DNA from: Saussurea involucrata
Lineage: Eukaryota; Streptophyta; Magnoliopsida; Asterales; Asteraceae
Reading direction: 5' to 3'
Length of the DNA: 64,000 nucleotides
Assembly (NCBI GenBank): GCA_033807775.1
Contig: CM066322.1
Location: 22,743,001 to 22,807,000 of the forward strand
Below, one piece after another: positions 21,332 through 32,432 of the stretch. The notes below the pieces were generated by a model. That model was not told the DNA's origin. It worked only from the letters and a program-made list of their open reading frames with translations, and ran no database searches. How positions within the stretch are numbered: the first letter of the stretch is position 1; each line of letters starts with the position of its first letter. Position numbers and translations under genes: made by a program.

Positions 21332-22948
21332 TGTAACATCCCGTATTTCATCTCTTGTGGCATTTAGTGCAGAAATAAGAATTCTGGGGCTCTTTTGTAA
21401 AAACCTGAAAGTTATGTGGCTGGAGTGTGAAAGAGAGAAGTTAGATAAGATAAAACTCTCCTAAAACCCTATTTGGTCCTCATATGTCGGCTGGAGAGTT
21501 CAAGAAGGGAGAAGGAGCTCAAGAAATCCACAATGGAAGGTTTGGAGAAGGTGGTTCAGTGAGGGATTGAATGAATTTGCTACCAAGGTATACCTTCATC
21601 TTCATCTCTTAGTATTGTGTCAAAAATGGGGCTTAGATGTATGTTTCTAATTTCAATCTCTTCTTCTTTAAGTGTTTTGAGACAAAGCCAATTGGAAAGG
21701 TGAGTTTGATGAATCCCTTGAGGAGATTGAGAACTCTTGGTGATGGTTCACCTTTCCAATGGAGGTTTATAAGTTTTGTTCATCCATTTTGGGTTTTGTG
21801 ACTGAAATATTGATTTGGGAGAGCTAGATCTGATTTGGGGAAGTTTGGGGATGAGAAATCTTTGAGTTTTGGGAAGAAATCTCGTGCAGGAAAAATCTGT
21901 CCAGGGGTCCGCACCGATGGCGGCGCCGATGGACTGGCGCCAGCATCGGCGCCAGGCTCTGTTTCTTGTTTTTCCGTTTTTGCTTCGTTGGTCGTTTGGG
22001 CTTGGGTTCGAGGCTTGGTTTAGGGGATTGTCTTAGGACATCATGGGGAATGTTGTAGAACATAATTGGGAAGTCTAATACCTCATTTGTTAACCCCAAT
22101 TCAGGTGATCGTTTGGAGATTTAGTGAGCTTCGAGTAGTGTGTTGTTTAGCCGAGCATCAGGTGAGTTCCCTTATGCATTACTTCTATCTTTTAAACTGA
22201 ATTGCGAAGAATTGATATGACTGAAAATGAGTTTATTTGATCATCATGAATCTTATGTTTTCTCATGCATGAAAAAGTGTTATTTTACAAGTGGAAGGAG
22301 GATATTCCTCGAGTAAGTTTTAAAGCATGTTTTAAATGTTTATGCTTGTGGTAGAGTCGGGTTGCACAGTGGAGGACCCCCGAGTTGCCGTGCCTGGCTT
22401 TGTTAGGTGTTGAGTTGTCGTGCCTGGCTTTGTAAGGTGTCGAGTTGCCGTGCCTGGCTTTGTAAGGTGTTGAGTTGCCGTGCCTGGCTTTGTAAGGTGT
22501 CGAGTTGCCGTGCCTGGCTTTGTAAGGTGTTGAGTTGCCGTGCCTGGCTTTGTAAGGTGTTATTGGTCCATGCCACTGTGTATACCCTTGTTTGAGCTCA
22601 AACGTGTCAAGTATTGTTTGCAAGAAAACGTGTTTCGTAATATGTTTTGTGGTTACGCTTTTAGGAGGGAATTCACTAGACCCTATGGTCTAACCCTCGC
22701 TTTTCAAAACTAAAAACCATTTTCAGGTAAGGATCGTGTAGGTGCAACGTCTAAAGGGAAGGGGAAGGCTTAAGGCGGTGATTTGAGATTAGAGACCGTC
22801 ATAATCCAGCTTTTGTTAGTTTAAACATCTCGGTTGTAATCGTTTGGGAACTCTAAGCTGTGAGAATGTTATCAAGTAATGTGATGTAATTGGGACCCTT
22901 TTGGGCTTTTGACTTATATTTTATGCTATGTGTTTTTGGGTTGTTACA
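21332..22948 (+). repeat. 5' LTR of gypsy2
   Basis: Starts TGTAACATCCCG and ends GGTTGTTACA. It holds a strong GGCGCC hairpin at 21922-21953, six exact-length 30-bp units at 22381-22560 and the hairpin TAGACC/GGTCTA at 22677-22692. Splice-like signals lie at 21587/21588, 22104/22105, 22161/22162 and 22726/22727. Confidence 0.92.
22381..22560 (+). repeat. 30-bp minisatellite, six units
   Basis: Six consecutive 30-bp copies of GAGTTGCCGTGCCTGGCTTT plus TGTAAGGTGT with few differences. The 3' LTR copy is at 28400-28579. Because 30 is a multiple of three, spurious open frames run through it on both strands. Confidence 0.92.
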
Positions 22949-22950
22949 AA

Positions 22951-22963
22951 TGGTATCAGAGCC
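22951..22963 (+). promoter_or_regulatory. Primer binding site of gypsy2
   Basis: TGGTATCAGAGCC two bases after the LTR. Confidence 0.9.
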
Positions 22964-25900
22964 ATAGTTTAAGGGATTTAGGTGACCGGATGGGCCTAAA
23001 CTTAAACTTTGAGGATAGGGACACAACCGAGATATAGGAAGTCATTAGGAATGACCGTAAACATAGGATATATTGACAATGGTAGTGAGAACCCTCATGT
23101 AAGGTAAATTCAAGTAGCATCTGGCCAATGCTATTATGGATCTACAGGTGCATGGGTGTGACCAATCGCTATTGTCGGGATGAGTGGTGAGGGTGGCGGT
23201 ATGTAGAAGGTTCTAACCTTGTGTTTGATAGCAAATAGTTGATGTGTCATGGAAGAGATCCCTTATGATTAGATGTTTGCAACTTCTAGAGGAAATGTTG
23301 TCTAGAAGTAAATTTTCTAGGATTCAAATTAATTAATGGTGGTATGGGGGGGGGGGGGGGGACGACTCATAGTGTTAGTGGGTCCCCACCCTTAGGATCG
23401 TGGGTCGGTCAGTTGAGTTAGGAGTGAGAATTATGCGGACATCCTGAAACCTTTAATTCGAGATCAAGTTAGGGAACCTAGTCTTGGATTCCTTAGTCAA
23501 GCGGTTTAGTGGCAAGGTTAATGATTGCAAAAGATCAGTGTTGTTTTGTGGTATGCAGGTAAGAGTGGTCGATCAGGTAGGTTATGAAGCACTTGTGCTA
23601 CAAGTTGTAGCATAAGTAAGGAGGCGGTTGTTGGTTATAGTATGGTACCAGTAAAGAGTTAAAGTGAATGCAACGGTTGACTTAGTTAGGGTGAATAGCC
23701 TTCCTTCGCATATTGAATTCCATGCATTTTTGTTGTTAAACGTATTATACGAGATTCCTTCGTGTTAAAAAGCATGTACGTGTATGATATGTTTTCTTGT
23801 TTTGGGAAATGAGTGACGCGTACGAGCGTGTTTTCTTTAAAGTAAAAGACAAACTTGTTTTCATCATACGATAAAGCTTTGAACTTAGTGATTTACGAAT
23901 TATTTCACGTTTTTCTTGTGGAGAGAATCTTCGTTACGAAAATATTAAAAAACATCATTATTGCACGGTTTGTTGTACAAACAAAATGAGTATTGACTCG
24001 TTATTTTTCATGTAAACGAGTGTTGGAGTTGACGGACCCACTTTGGGTAAGTAATTTCGTTCGAAAATTTTCCGGCCATACGCGAAAGGGTTTCATTGGA
24101 GACAATCGTAGTGTCAACACCGATTTGGATGGACAGGATTACGAATTATCGTAAGAGTGCCTGTGAGTGATCTTTGCGATCGTTGTGTTTTACTATTCAT
24201 CTTGAGTAATGTTGTTTCATGCATACACAAACTCGCTTTATACTTTTGCATCTATCGTGTTTCTTAAAAGTGCGCAAAATGATCTCAATCGTTGTGTCAT
24301 TATGCATGAAGGCTATGAACTCGCTAGGTCGGGGGGAGGATGTTACGATTTAAGCCAAGGAAAGGGCTTTGGGAGTTAAATTGCTAGTTGTATAAGATGT
24401 GGTCAAGTTATGACCATAGTGTTCCGTTAGAGTAAGTGGGTGAGTACCTGGAGTCTTGGGTAGTGAAGCTGGAACGTTGGTATGAGTGTAGTTTGAACTA
24501 TTGTCGGGATATGTGAGAATAGTTTTAATCGCAGTAAAATTGAAATGGCCAAAGTGTTTCTGTTGGTGGAATAGTAATCAGTAGCGTTACGTTACCTAAA
24601 GTAATGTTTTCGGTTTCGAGTTGGAGTACTGAGATGGTTTGATAATTAGATTTTGCTAAGAAAGATCTTGTGTTTAGTCTCTCGAGGGAGAACGGTGGGG
24701 TATAAGTCGGTTATAAGGCGTAGGACGAAGTGGGTTATGTTAGGAATCCTAGATGGTCAGGAAAGAATGAAATCATCATGTAGTCCATTAATGTGGAGGT
24801 TTTGTCAGGAGATTGAAACGTGAGAGTGAACCCGTTGGGTGTGGGTGGATGAGGTCGTTGAATTGTGTAAATGGTATGGAATAGGAATACCTAGTGAAGG
24901 CATTGGGAGAACGGAAGATCACCGGTGTGGTTGGGATGTCCATTGAGGTTTTGGATGATTAGCTTAGGTGTAAGGTGTCGAGCAAAGCAGAGATAGATTG
25001 TGAGGAGCTAACGAGGAACGAGAATCTGTTCGAGCAGTTAGGAGAAGTAGATTCCTTCGGGAATCCTTGTCTGTCGTAAGGTATCTGGACAATTGCAAGT
25101 CGATTGTCGATGTTGAAATCAATGACCGTTCTGTCGGATAGTTGTCAGGAGGCTGATATTGGAGAAGTAACTATAGTATGTTGTCGTGTTGAGTTTTCTT
25201 GTGTGAGTACTTTAGGAGTGAAAGATTTTGGTAGCATAAGTGAATTTCTCTGGTGCTTGATGAGCCAAATAAGAACGAGTTGGTTAGTGTAATCGAAGCG
25301 AGTGCGCGGTGATTAGATGATCTTGTCATGTGGTTCGTCTAGACCCGAGAAAGACAAAGTCGGGGAAGCGATTCACTCCAAATGGAATTGTGTTATGGGT
25401 GGCGTGAAGGAAGTAGTATCCTTTGTGTGTGTAAAGGAATCATGATAGCCTGATTGCAATGTAGTCGTGTGGTGCGGTAGTAGCGTGAGGAAGTGGTAGC
25501 ACTTGGAATCAAAGGGATGTGTAGGTCATAGATGTAATGTTGATTTGCCGTAATGTTAGAATAGTCAAAGGTAATGAGTATGCCTGGTTTAAGTGTGTGA
25601 TTTTGCGGGCGGCATACGTTAATACTAGGTTGAGATCAAGAGATTAAGTTGCGGTTGGTAACGAGATGACAGGAGAACCCTTGTCCTTTTCGATCCCATT
25701 GGATCTTGGGTGAGTTTTCATGCTTCACTTGATTGTCGAGCAGGATAATGTACCCGTTAAGTTGTAGTGCTTCGTCGTGAAGTTTAGGCAAGAGCGTTGG
25801 AGTATTTCGTGGATGTAATGAATTAGAATGAGCGGGTCGACGGTGTTGGAGAATTAGGAACTCTTGGTAGTTCTTGGTGTTAAGTACCTCATGAGAACTT

Positions 25901-27340
25901 GGCTAAAGGTCTTGACTGATAAGTATGGAGGAGTTGTTCTGTTAGGCTGTAGCGGTGTGCGATGGAAAGTTTATGTAAGCATGAGAGAAGATGTTGACAG
26001 TATGAAAGATCAAGTATAGACAGACTCGCGGAAAGAAGATGTCACGAGACGTTGATTGGGCGGACTATAGTTGAAGAACTGTTCTTTTTAAGGCATAAGA
26101 TAATGGATTGTTGTTTATGTCTTGGTTAATGAGTTGAGGAAGCTAAGTTCATGCGACCGGTCTAAAAGTTGGCGCTTGTGGGTGAGTCATTCTTTTGAGG
26201 GATCTTTAATGTATCAAGTTAGGATGGGAACAGGTGGTCGAATGCGGTGCTCTAGTTGAGAGACCGTGGGTTTAGATGCGATATCGTCGAGGAGAATGTT
26301 TCACACGAGCATGTTGATCAGTGCCCGGTTAAGGGAGATAGTTAGAATGAGCTTGGTCACTCCTCTGTGTGGGAGGGAAAGTGAACGTTGGAGGCAGTTC
26401 CTAGTTAGTGGAACCATTCGGTGGATTTGAGCGAAGGACAAAATTGTGTATAGAATGGAATTATGGCTTAGCGATTGTTGGGAGTTTGGATCGTTGATTT
26501 GTAACTGTTAAGGCACGTGTGATCGGTGATTTTGAGGAAACGCAATTGTGCCAGGTGAACGCTATTTTGGTAGGAGGGCGTTCTTCCTTTGATGAATGTT
26601 ATGTGGTGGTGAGAATGCGGTAACGTTATGAGAGTGGTAGTGTGAAATGTCGACGAAAGGAGTGATAAGCCTCCGTTTAGAAATTCGGGTTATTGCGGTG
26701 TTAACTCGAGTAGAGTCGTATTCTAGTAAAGAGAGTATTTTGGATGAGTAGTATGTTTGAGCGAAGAGATTACAAGTGTGTGGATGGACGTGCTGCAGAC
26801 CCGAGAGTGTAGTGGTTGGCCTAGGGGCGATGTCAAAGAATACTGTATGTTGTCGATGCTGATCGGGAGTGGATGGATAGGTGAATGGAACTAAGATGAT
26901 TGGATTAGAAGGTTTCAGCATTGTCAATCTCAAGTCGGGAGAACAGTAGAATGGGAAAATATTCCCATGGTTTGGAGTAGTGTGTTTCAATAGGAGATTG
27001 AATTGGACTACATTGTAATGGAGTAGTGGCAGTTTTCGAAAGAACTGGGAATTATTGATTTGTTTAGAGGCACTCGGTGAAAATCTGGAGTGCTTTTGGT
27101 ATGTCTTAACCCATGTTTGGGGAATGTTGGTTGGGAAGAAGTTTGAGTGTAGCTTCGCAGTCAGTGTGAGCATTTGAGGCCGGATGGTTGAGAATTGGAC
27201 AGACAAATAAGTTAGTTTGGTAGAGATGTAGTTGTATCTTCCTAAGAAAAAATGAGGCTCCATGGGAACCCGAGATCGTTATGAGGGCAAGGTACCCGCA
27301 CCTTTTCAGTGATGAGATTCCGGGGACGGAATCCTGTTAA
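22964..27340 (+). other. Non-coding interior of gypsy2
   Basis: No gag or pol domain can be read. The sense strand is visibly poor in C and rich in G and T. A run of 16 G lies at 23346-23361. A 233-residue antisense frame at 26562-27263 has no domain and is explained by the low C content of the opposite strand. The 3' end keeps pol-end homology and the polypurine tract TTAAGGGGGAGG (27338-27349). Confidence 0.7.
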
Positions 27341-27351
27341 GGGGGAGGTGA

Positions 27352-28967
27352 TGTAACATCCCATATTTCATCTCTTGTGGCATTTAGTGCAGAAATAAGA
27401 ATTCTGGGGCTCTTTTGTAAAAACCTGAAAGTTATGTGGCTGGAGTGTGAAAGAGAGAAGTTAGATAAGATAAAACTCTCCTAAAACCCTATTTGGTCCT
27501 CATATGTCGGCTGGAGAGTTCAAGAAGGGAGAAGGAGCTCAAGAAATCCACAGTGGAAGGTTTGGAGAAGGTGGTTCAGTGAGGGATTGAAGGAATTTGC
27601 TACCAAGGTATACCTTCATCTTCATCTCTTAGTATTGTGTCAAAAATGGGGCTTAGATGTATGTTTCTAATTTCAATCTCTTCTTCTTTAAGTGTTTTGA
27701 GACAAAGCCAATTGGAAAGGTGAGTTTGATGAATCCCTTGAGGAGATTGAGAACTCTTGGTGATGGTTCACCTTTCCAATGGAGGTTTATAAGTTTTGTT
27801 CATCCATTTTGGGTTTTGTGACTGAAATATTGATTTGGGAGAGCTAGATCTGATTTGGGGAAGTTTGGGGATGAGAAATCTTTGAGTTTTGGGAAGAAAT
27901 CTCGTGCAGGAAAAATCTGCCCAGGGGTCCGCGCCGATGGCGGCGCCGATGGACTGGCGCCAGCATCGGCGCCAGGCTCTGTTTCTTGTTTTTCCGTTTT
28001 TGCTTCGTTGGTCGTTTGGGCTTGGGTTCGAGGCTTGGTTTAGGGGATTGTCTTAGGACATCATGGGGAATGTTGTAGAACATAATTGGGAAGTCTAATA
28101 CCTCATTTGTTAACCCCAATTCAGGTGATCGTTTGGAGATTTAGTGAGCTTCGAGTAGTGTGTTGTTTAGCCGAGCATCAGGTGAGTTCCCTTATGCATT
28201 ACTTCTATCTTTTAAACTGAATTGCGAAGAATTGATATGACTGAAAATGAGTTTATTTGATCATCATGAATCTTATGTTTTCTCATGCATGAAAAGTGTT
28301 ATTTTACAAGTGGAAGGAGGATATTCCTCGAGTAAGTTTTAAAGCATGTTTTAAATGTTTATGCTTGTGGTAGAGTCGGGTTGCACAGTGGAGGACCCCC
28401 GAGTTGCCGTGACTGGCTTTGTTAGGTGTTGAGTTGTCGTGCCTGGCTTTGTAAGGTGTCGAGTTGCCGTGCCTGGCTTTGTAAGGTGTTGAGTTGCCGT
28501 GCCTGGCTTTGTAAGGTGTCGAGTTGCCGTGCCTGGCTTTGTAAGGTGTTGAGTTGCCGTGCCTGGCTTTGTAAGGTGTTATTGGTCCATGCCACTGTGT
28601 ATACCCTTGTTTGAGCTCAAACGTGTCAAGTATTGTTTGCAAGAAAACGTGTTTCGTAATATGTTTTGTGGTTACGCTTTTAGGAGGGAATTCACTAGAC
28701 CCTATGGTCTAACCCTCGCTTTTCAAAACTAAAAACCATTTTCAGGTAAGGATCGTGTAGGTGCAACGTCTAAAGGGAAGGGGAAGGCTTAAGGCGGTGA
28801 TTTGAGATTAGAGACCGTCATAATCCAGCTTTTGTTAGTTTAAACATCTCGGTTGTAATCGTTTGGGAACTCTAAGCTGTGAGAATGTTATCAAGTAATG
28901 TGATGTAATTGGGACCCTTTTGGGCTTTTGACTTATATTTTATGCTATGTGTTTTTGGGTTGTTACA
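27352..28967 (+). repeat. 3' LTR of gypsy2
   Basis: Nearly identical to 21332-22948, including the 30-bp minisatellite at 28400-28579, the GGCGCC hairpin at 27942-27973 and the hairpin at 28696-28711. Confidence 0.92.
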
Positions 28968-28972
28968 ATTAA

Positions 28973-29214
28973 CATTAGTATCATGTCTTTTTTTCAAAAT
29001 ATAAAACATATTAACAACAAATAGGTCTGCAACATTAGTTCCCAGCACTGTATGTGATGACTCCACATAATCAGCGCGCCATGTAAATGTCATTTAGGCT
29101 GCGTGACCAGTTGTATGCGGGGTCTGACGATCAGACGATGAAAATGTATACAATCTTTTTAGCATATACACATTGGCGTAGGCGAGTGTGAAAGATGCCT
29201 ATACTTGGAGAAAC
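28973..29214. other. Unassigned spacer
   Basis: AT-rich sequence between gypsy2 and a LINE tail. Nothing is recognised in it. Confidence 0.4.
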
Positions 29215-29308
29215 TCTCTTTTACTTTGTTTTGGACTTTTTGGTTCCTGTAATTCCTTCCTCTAGGCTCTGGCTAGCTTTTTAATGCATTGCCGTTTCCA
29301 AAAAAAAG
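29215..29308 (+). mobile_element. LINE 3' tail
   Basis: TTGTTTTGGACTTTTTGG, then TCTGGCTAGC and an A8 run near 29301-29308, in the style of the LINE tails at 1318, 21270 and 34990. 5' truncated. Confidence 0.5.
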
Positions 29309-29598
29309 CTACTTAGGAAATCATATTTGATCAATTTGAACACACTCATTTCAATATTATAGTCTACTAGAATTCATATTTCACGACACATATTTACGAT
29401 CAAAATTTTCTCTAGAGAATTGAAGTAATTACCAACTTTGTGACTAATTAATATGCATTTAATTATTAAGTCTTAACCAACTTTGTAACTCAAATACATT
29501 CAAACAATTAAAATTATGAAATTCCAATATCAATTATATTTTATATCATCTAAAAGTTTTCTTGTTACTAGCACAATGAGGACCCCATTTCATATAAT

Positions 29599-29676
29599 AT
29601 TTTGTTGGACAACAAGAATAACCACAAACTTTATTGAAATACCAAAAGGGCTAGCGAGGGGCTAGAATTACAAAGA
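29599..29676 (-). mobile_element. LINE-like tail insertion on the minus strand
   Basis: The segment with CTAGCGAGGGGCTAG is bounded by near-identical 17-bp direct repeats (ACCCCATTTCATATAAT at 29582-29598 and the same with one change at 29677-29693), as expected for target-primed insertion. It lies about 130 bp beyond the end of the MADS gene at 29810. Confidence 0.5.
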
Positions 29677-29809
29677 ACCCCGTTTCATATAATTAATAAT
29701 CATCGTGCGTCGACAAGTAATTAACATGGGAATCAATTAAAACCAAGAGTAGCTAGTGCATTAGTAACTAGCAAAACTCCCAATAATACATCAACACAAG
29801 TTGTGGACT

Positions 29810-30469
29810 CTAGAATAAACCATGACCATAGCCATAGCTATGGATGTGAGAAGCACTGGAAGATGCTGATATGATAGGAGGAGGTTTGATCTCATAGTGA
29901 TCAACACCACCTCTAATACTATTATTAGCACCGAAAATCGAAACAGAGTTAGAGTTCTCAACAAAAAGCTTATTAGCTTGTATTGCCAAAGTCTTCTTGA
30001 GCTTCTCCATTGAATCCTTCAGTTGTTCAAGCTCATGGAGAATCAAGTCTTCAATTGGTGCTTCCCACCAAAACTGGCTCTGGCTAGCCTTTCTCATTTC
30101 ATCTAGTGTCTCACTTCTTTTTTTCTCAGCTTCTAACTCATTCAGCAAGTGTGTCAGCTGCATGTTTAGATCAGGAATACTAGCTATCCTATGAGCCTCT
30201 ATGAGATGTAAACTTGTCGAGTTAAGATTAGGGTTTCGGGTCAGAAATCTATCAACAATTGACTCGACTTTAGGATGTCCAAACGAAAAAACCTTTCCAG
30301 CCGGAGAGAATACCACAATAGCAATTTCAACCCCACACAATGTGCAAAGCTCACTAGCCTTCTTGAAGAGCCCTGATCGCCTCTTCGAGAAGGTTACCTG
30401 TAGATGGTTTTTTATCTGGATTTTCGCGATCTTGATCTTTTGGCGACCCAAGCTTGGTTTTTTAGCCAT
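29810..30469 (-). CDS. Type I (M-alpha) MADS-box protein, AGL62-like
   Basis: An intronless frame of 219 residues starts at the Met at 30469 (MAKKPSLG); the longer frame upstream would run through the TATA box and is rejected. Residues about 1-60 form the DNA-binding MADS domain with KIQIKN, VTFSKRRSGLFKKASELC and EIAIVVFSP, followed by KVFSFGHP and VDRFLTRNP typical of the AGL62/AGL61 group. Residues about 95-165 are predicted by eye as a coiled coil (LLNELEAEKKRSETL, LEQLKDSMEKLKKTL) around WWEAPIEDL. The C-terminus ends in GYGHGLF, resembling the family end. In Arabidopsis, AGL62 relatives act in female gametophyte and endosperm nuclei; that role is inferred from family. A second copy lies inverted at 31769. 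It appears intact. Confidence 0.9.
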   Translation of the reverse strand: MAKKPSLGRQKIKIAKIQIKNHLQVTFSKRRSGLFKKASELCTLCGVEIAIVVFSPAGKVFSFGHPKVESIVDRFLTRNPNLNSTSLHLIEAHRIASIPDLNMQLTHLLNELEAEKKRSETLDEMRKASQSQFWWEAPIEDLILHELEQLKDSMEKLKKTLAIQANKLFVENSNSVSIFGANNSIRGGVDHYEIKPPPIISASSSASHIHSYGYGHGLF

Positions 30470-30815
30470 AGCTCCAGATCTTTTCAGAAGAGATTTGACA
30501 AAAAATGGAGGTTTTCGGATAATGATCTTTCGACTAAAATATGGCAATTTATAGGCGGCGAATTAATTAAATACTTATTGTGATGTTTTAATTGAAATTC
30601 AATGATTGGGGAGTTAGAAAATCTTCATTTTTAATTCATGGATATCAAGAAGATCAATTTCTTGTTTTTAACTATTTGACTTTTAGATGCAAAGGTCAGT
30701 TACAAAGTCAACACCTTGAAATTGTAGCATGCGAAACAGTAAATCAATTTGTATGTTACATTGAGCTAATTAAAGTCAAAATTATAGTTTATAAGTTCAA
30801 TTGTAAATGATTATT
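30470..30815 (-). repeat. Left arm of inverted promoter duplication
   Basis: The upstream region of the gene at 29810-30469 is repeated in opposite orientation at about 31450-31768, with shared blocks such as TTGATATCCATGAATTAA and AAGGTGTTGACTTTGTAACT. The arms are about 320-345 bp and are separated by about 634 bp. Confidence 0.8.
30546..30553 (-). promoter_or_regulatory. TATA box of the minus-strand MADS gene
   Basis: TATAAATT on the minus strand, 77 bp before the ATG at 30469. The same TATAAATTGCC lies 41-48 bp before the start of the inverted copy (31721) and before the third copy (35583). Confidence 0.65.
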
Positions 30816-31449
30816 GGCGAATGAAACTGGTGGTTTAAAGAAAATCCACCATCATTAACTAATTAAAACTAGATCATAACACATATTCAGTAAGTATATA
30901 TATAATAATTATATCAAGTTGTCAAAGAACTTGCCAAAAGGGAATTATTCTATCAATTACTCGATTATATTATGGGGAATATGTCGTTACTTTGATGCAA
31001 AACGCAACGATTAAGCCACCTCAAACTTGTGGCGATCAACCCTAGTTTTCCGATAAATTAATAATTGATTCAGTTTTTTAATCTTAAGGTTACATATAGC
31101 CTAACTCAACTTTGTAAGCCCTAAAAGAAACTAACCTTTGTATGGTGTTTATCAGTTTATTATTTGGGAAGAATCCAATATGACAGGTGAAATGCAAATG
31201 TAAGGTCAAAGATCAAGGCATGAATCTTCTTCAAACTGTGTCTCAATATTGTTTCTTCAAGAATATGGTTATTAATTAATCAATGGACATAAATGTATGA
31301 AAAATAATACTAAATGAGTAAAAAATGATCAATATATCACACATAACAGGAAAGGTATCAAGCAAAATTTCAACAATTCAAAACAATGTTCTTTATCTGT
31401 AAAATGACATATTTATTCCTATTTGTGTCGAGAAATTTCTGTTCTTAAT
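30816..31449. other. Spacer between the inverted MADS promoters
   Basis: AT-rich with no gene. A block at about 30985-31040 (GCAACGATTAAGCCACCTCA) is repeated in reverse at about 35355-35400 upstream of the third MADS copy, so the original duplicated unit was longer than the arms. Confidence 0.6.
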
Positions 31450-31720
31450 TATATATGGTTGAATTACAATTGAACTTACAAATTATAAGTTTGACTTTAA
31501 TTAGCTCAATGTAACATACCCTTTTACTATTTGGCATGCCACAAATTCAAGGTGTTGACTTTGTAACTGACGATTGATGTAAAAGTCAAATAGTTGCCTA
31601 ATGATGTTAAAAGCAAGAAATTGATTGTCTTGATATCCATGAATTAACTATGAGGATTTTCTAACTCCCAAATCATTGAATTGCAATTAAAACTCCAAAA
31701 TAAGTATCGAATTCTCTTTC

Positions 31721-31728
31721 TATAAATT
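31721..31728 (+). promoter_or_regulatory. TATA box of the inverted MADS copy
   Basis: TATAAATT followed by GCCATATTTT, identical context to the minus-strand gene. Confidence 0.6.
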
Positions 31729-31852
31729 GCCATATTTTCGTCAATTTTCTATTTGAAGATCACAAACCATGGCTAAGAAACCAAGCTTGGGTCACCAAAA
31801 GATCAAGATCGCAAAAATCCAGATAAAAAACCTTCTCGAAGAGATGGCCAGG

Positions 31853-32057
31853 ACCCGTAAGGATTCTATTCTTGATCTTATTGTGGAGAAGTCGTGCTAT
31901 TGGGTTTCGGCTAGGTGTAAGGGGAGTGAAAAAAAAAATCCGATTGTGTGGAGATATTATCCTACTTAACTGTATGAAAACCTTGTAAAGCCGTTGTTCC
32001 TTTGCTTGTGGCTTACTAGCTTTTATGAGATCGTTGGTTGTTGTTTAAAAAAAAGGC
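31853..32057 (+). mobile_element. 5'-truncated LINE inside the MADS pseudogene
   Basis: The reading DSILDLIVEKSCYWVSARCKG...IVWRYYPT, then a stop and a tail with ACTAGCTTTTATGAG and A8, parallels the LINE end at 34840-35091. Confidence 0.65.
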
Positions 32058-32186
32058 CAATGAGCTTTGCACATTGTGTTGGGTTGAAATTGCTATTGTG
32101 GTATTCTCTCCGGCTTGGAAAGGTTTTTTCCTTTGGACATTCTAAAGTTGAATCAATTGTTGATAGATTTCTGACCCGGAACCTTA

Positions 32187-32398
32187 GGTTGGCGTTTTTT
32201 TAAGACGTCAAAGGTCTGAAGTCTTATTTCATGTCTCATTAATAAGAGGTGATGCTATAAGAGGTTATAAGACATTAGGTTATCTTTTCTAATTTCAGAC
32301 GTATTTCAGACTTAAAAGCCTCTGAAATCTGAAGACAAACGGTCTGAACGATTCAGACTTCAGAGGTACATTAAGAGGTTTATAAAAAAAACAGCCCC
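32187..32398. mobile_element. MITE related to the one at 14231
   Basis: The right end is AAAACAGCCCC followed by TA; the left end after TTA is degenerate. Internal CCTCTTAAT and CCTCTGAA blocks are shared with the PIF/Harbinger-like MITE at 14231-14444. Confidence 0.6.
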
Positions 32399-32432
32399 TA
32401 TCTTTACTCGACAAGTTTACATCTCAAAGAGG

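Larger units (their letters stand above)
21332..28967 (+). mobile_element. gypsy2: LARD-like non-autonomous gypsy element
   Basis: Two LTRs of about 1617 bp (21332-22948 and 27352-28967) are bounded by ATTAA duplications (21327-21331 and 28968-28972). A PBS and a polypurine tract are present. The 4.4-kb interior has no usable reading frame; only the last codons of a chromodomain-like pol end (WEPE..MRARYPHLF, about 27268-27310) are recognisable. The LTRs differ by only about seven substitutions by hand count, so a copy without proteins moved recently, presumably using enzymes of a related gypsy element. Confidence 0.9.

Noticed and set aside
22285..22623. 112-residue ORF with ten-residue repeats (also at 28304-28642)
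   Set aside because: It is the 30-bp minisatellite read in frame; both strands are open for the same reason.
23346..23361. G16 run as a regulatory G-quadruplex
   Set aside because: A single homopolymer in a non-coding interior; more likely slippage or an assembly feature.
26562..27263. 233-residue minus-strand ORF in the gypsy2 interior
   Set aside because: It is antisense to the element, has no domain or composition typical of a protein, and follows from the low C content of the opposite strand, which removes stop codons on the complement.
30470..30547. N-terminal extension of the minus-strand MADS gene
   Set aside because: It would place the start within the TATA region; the Met at 30469 aligns with the inverted copy.
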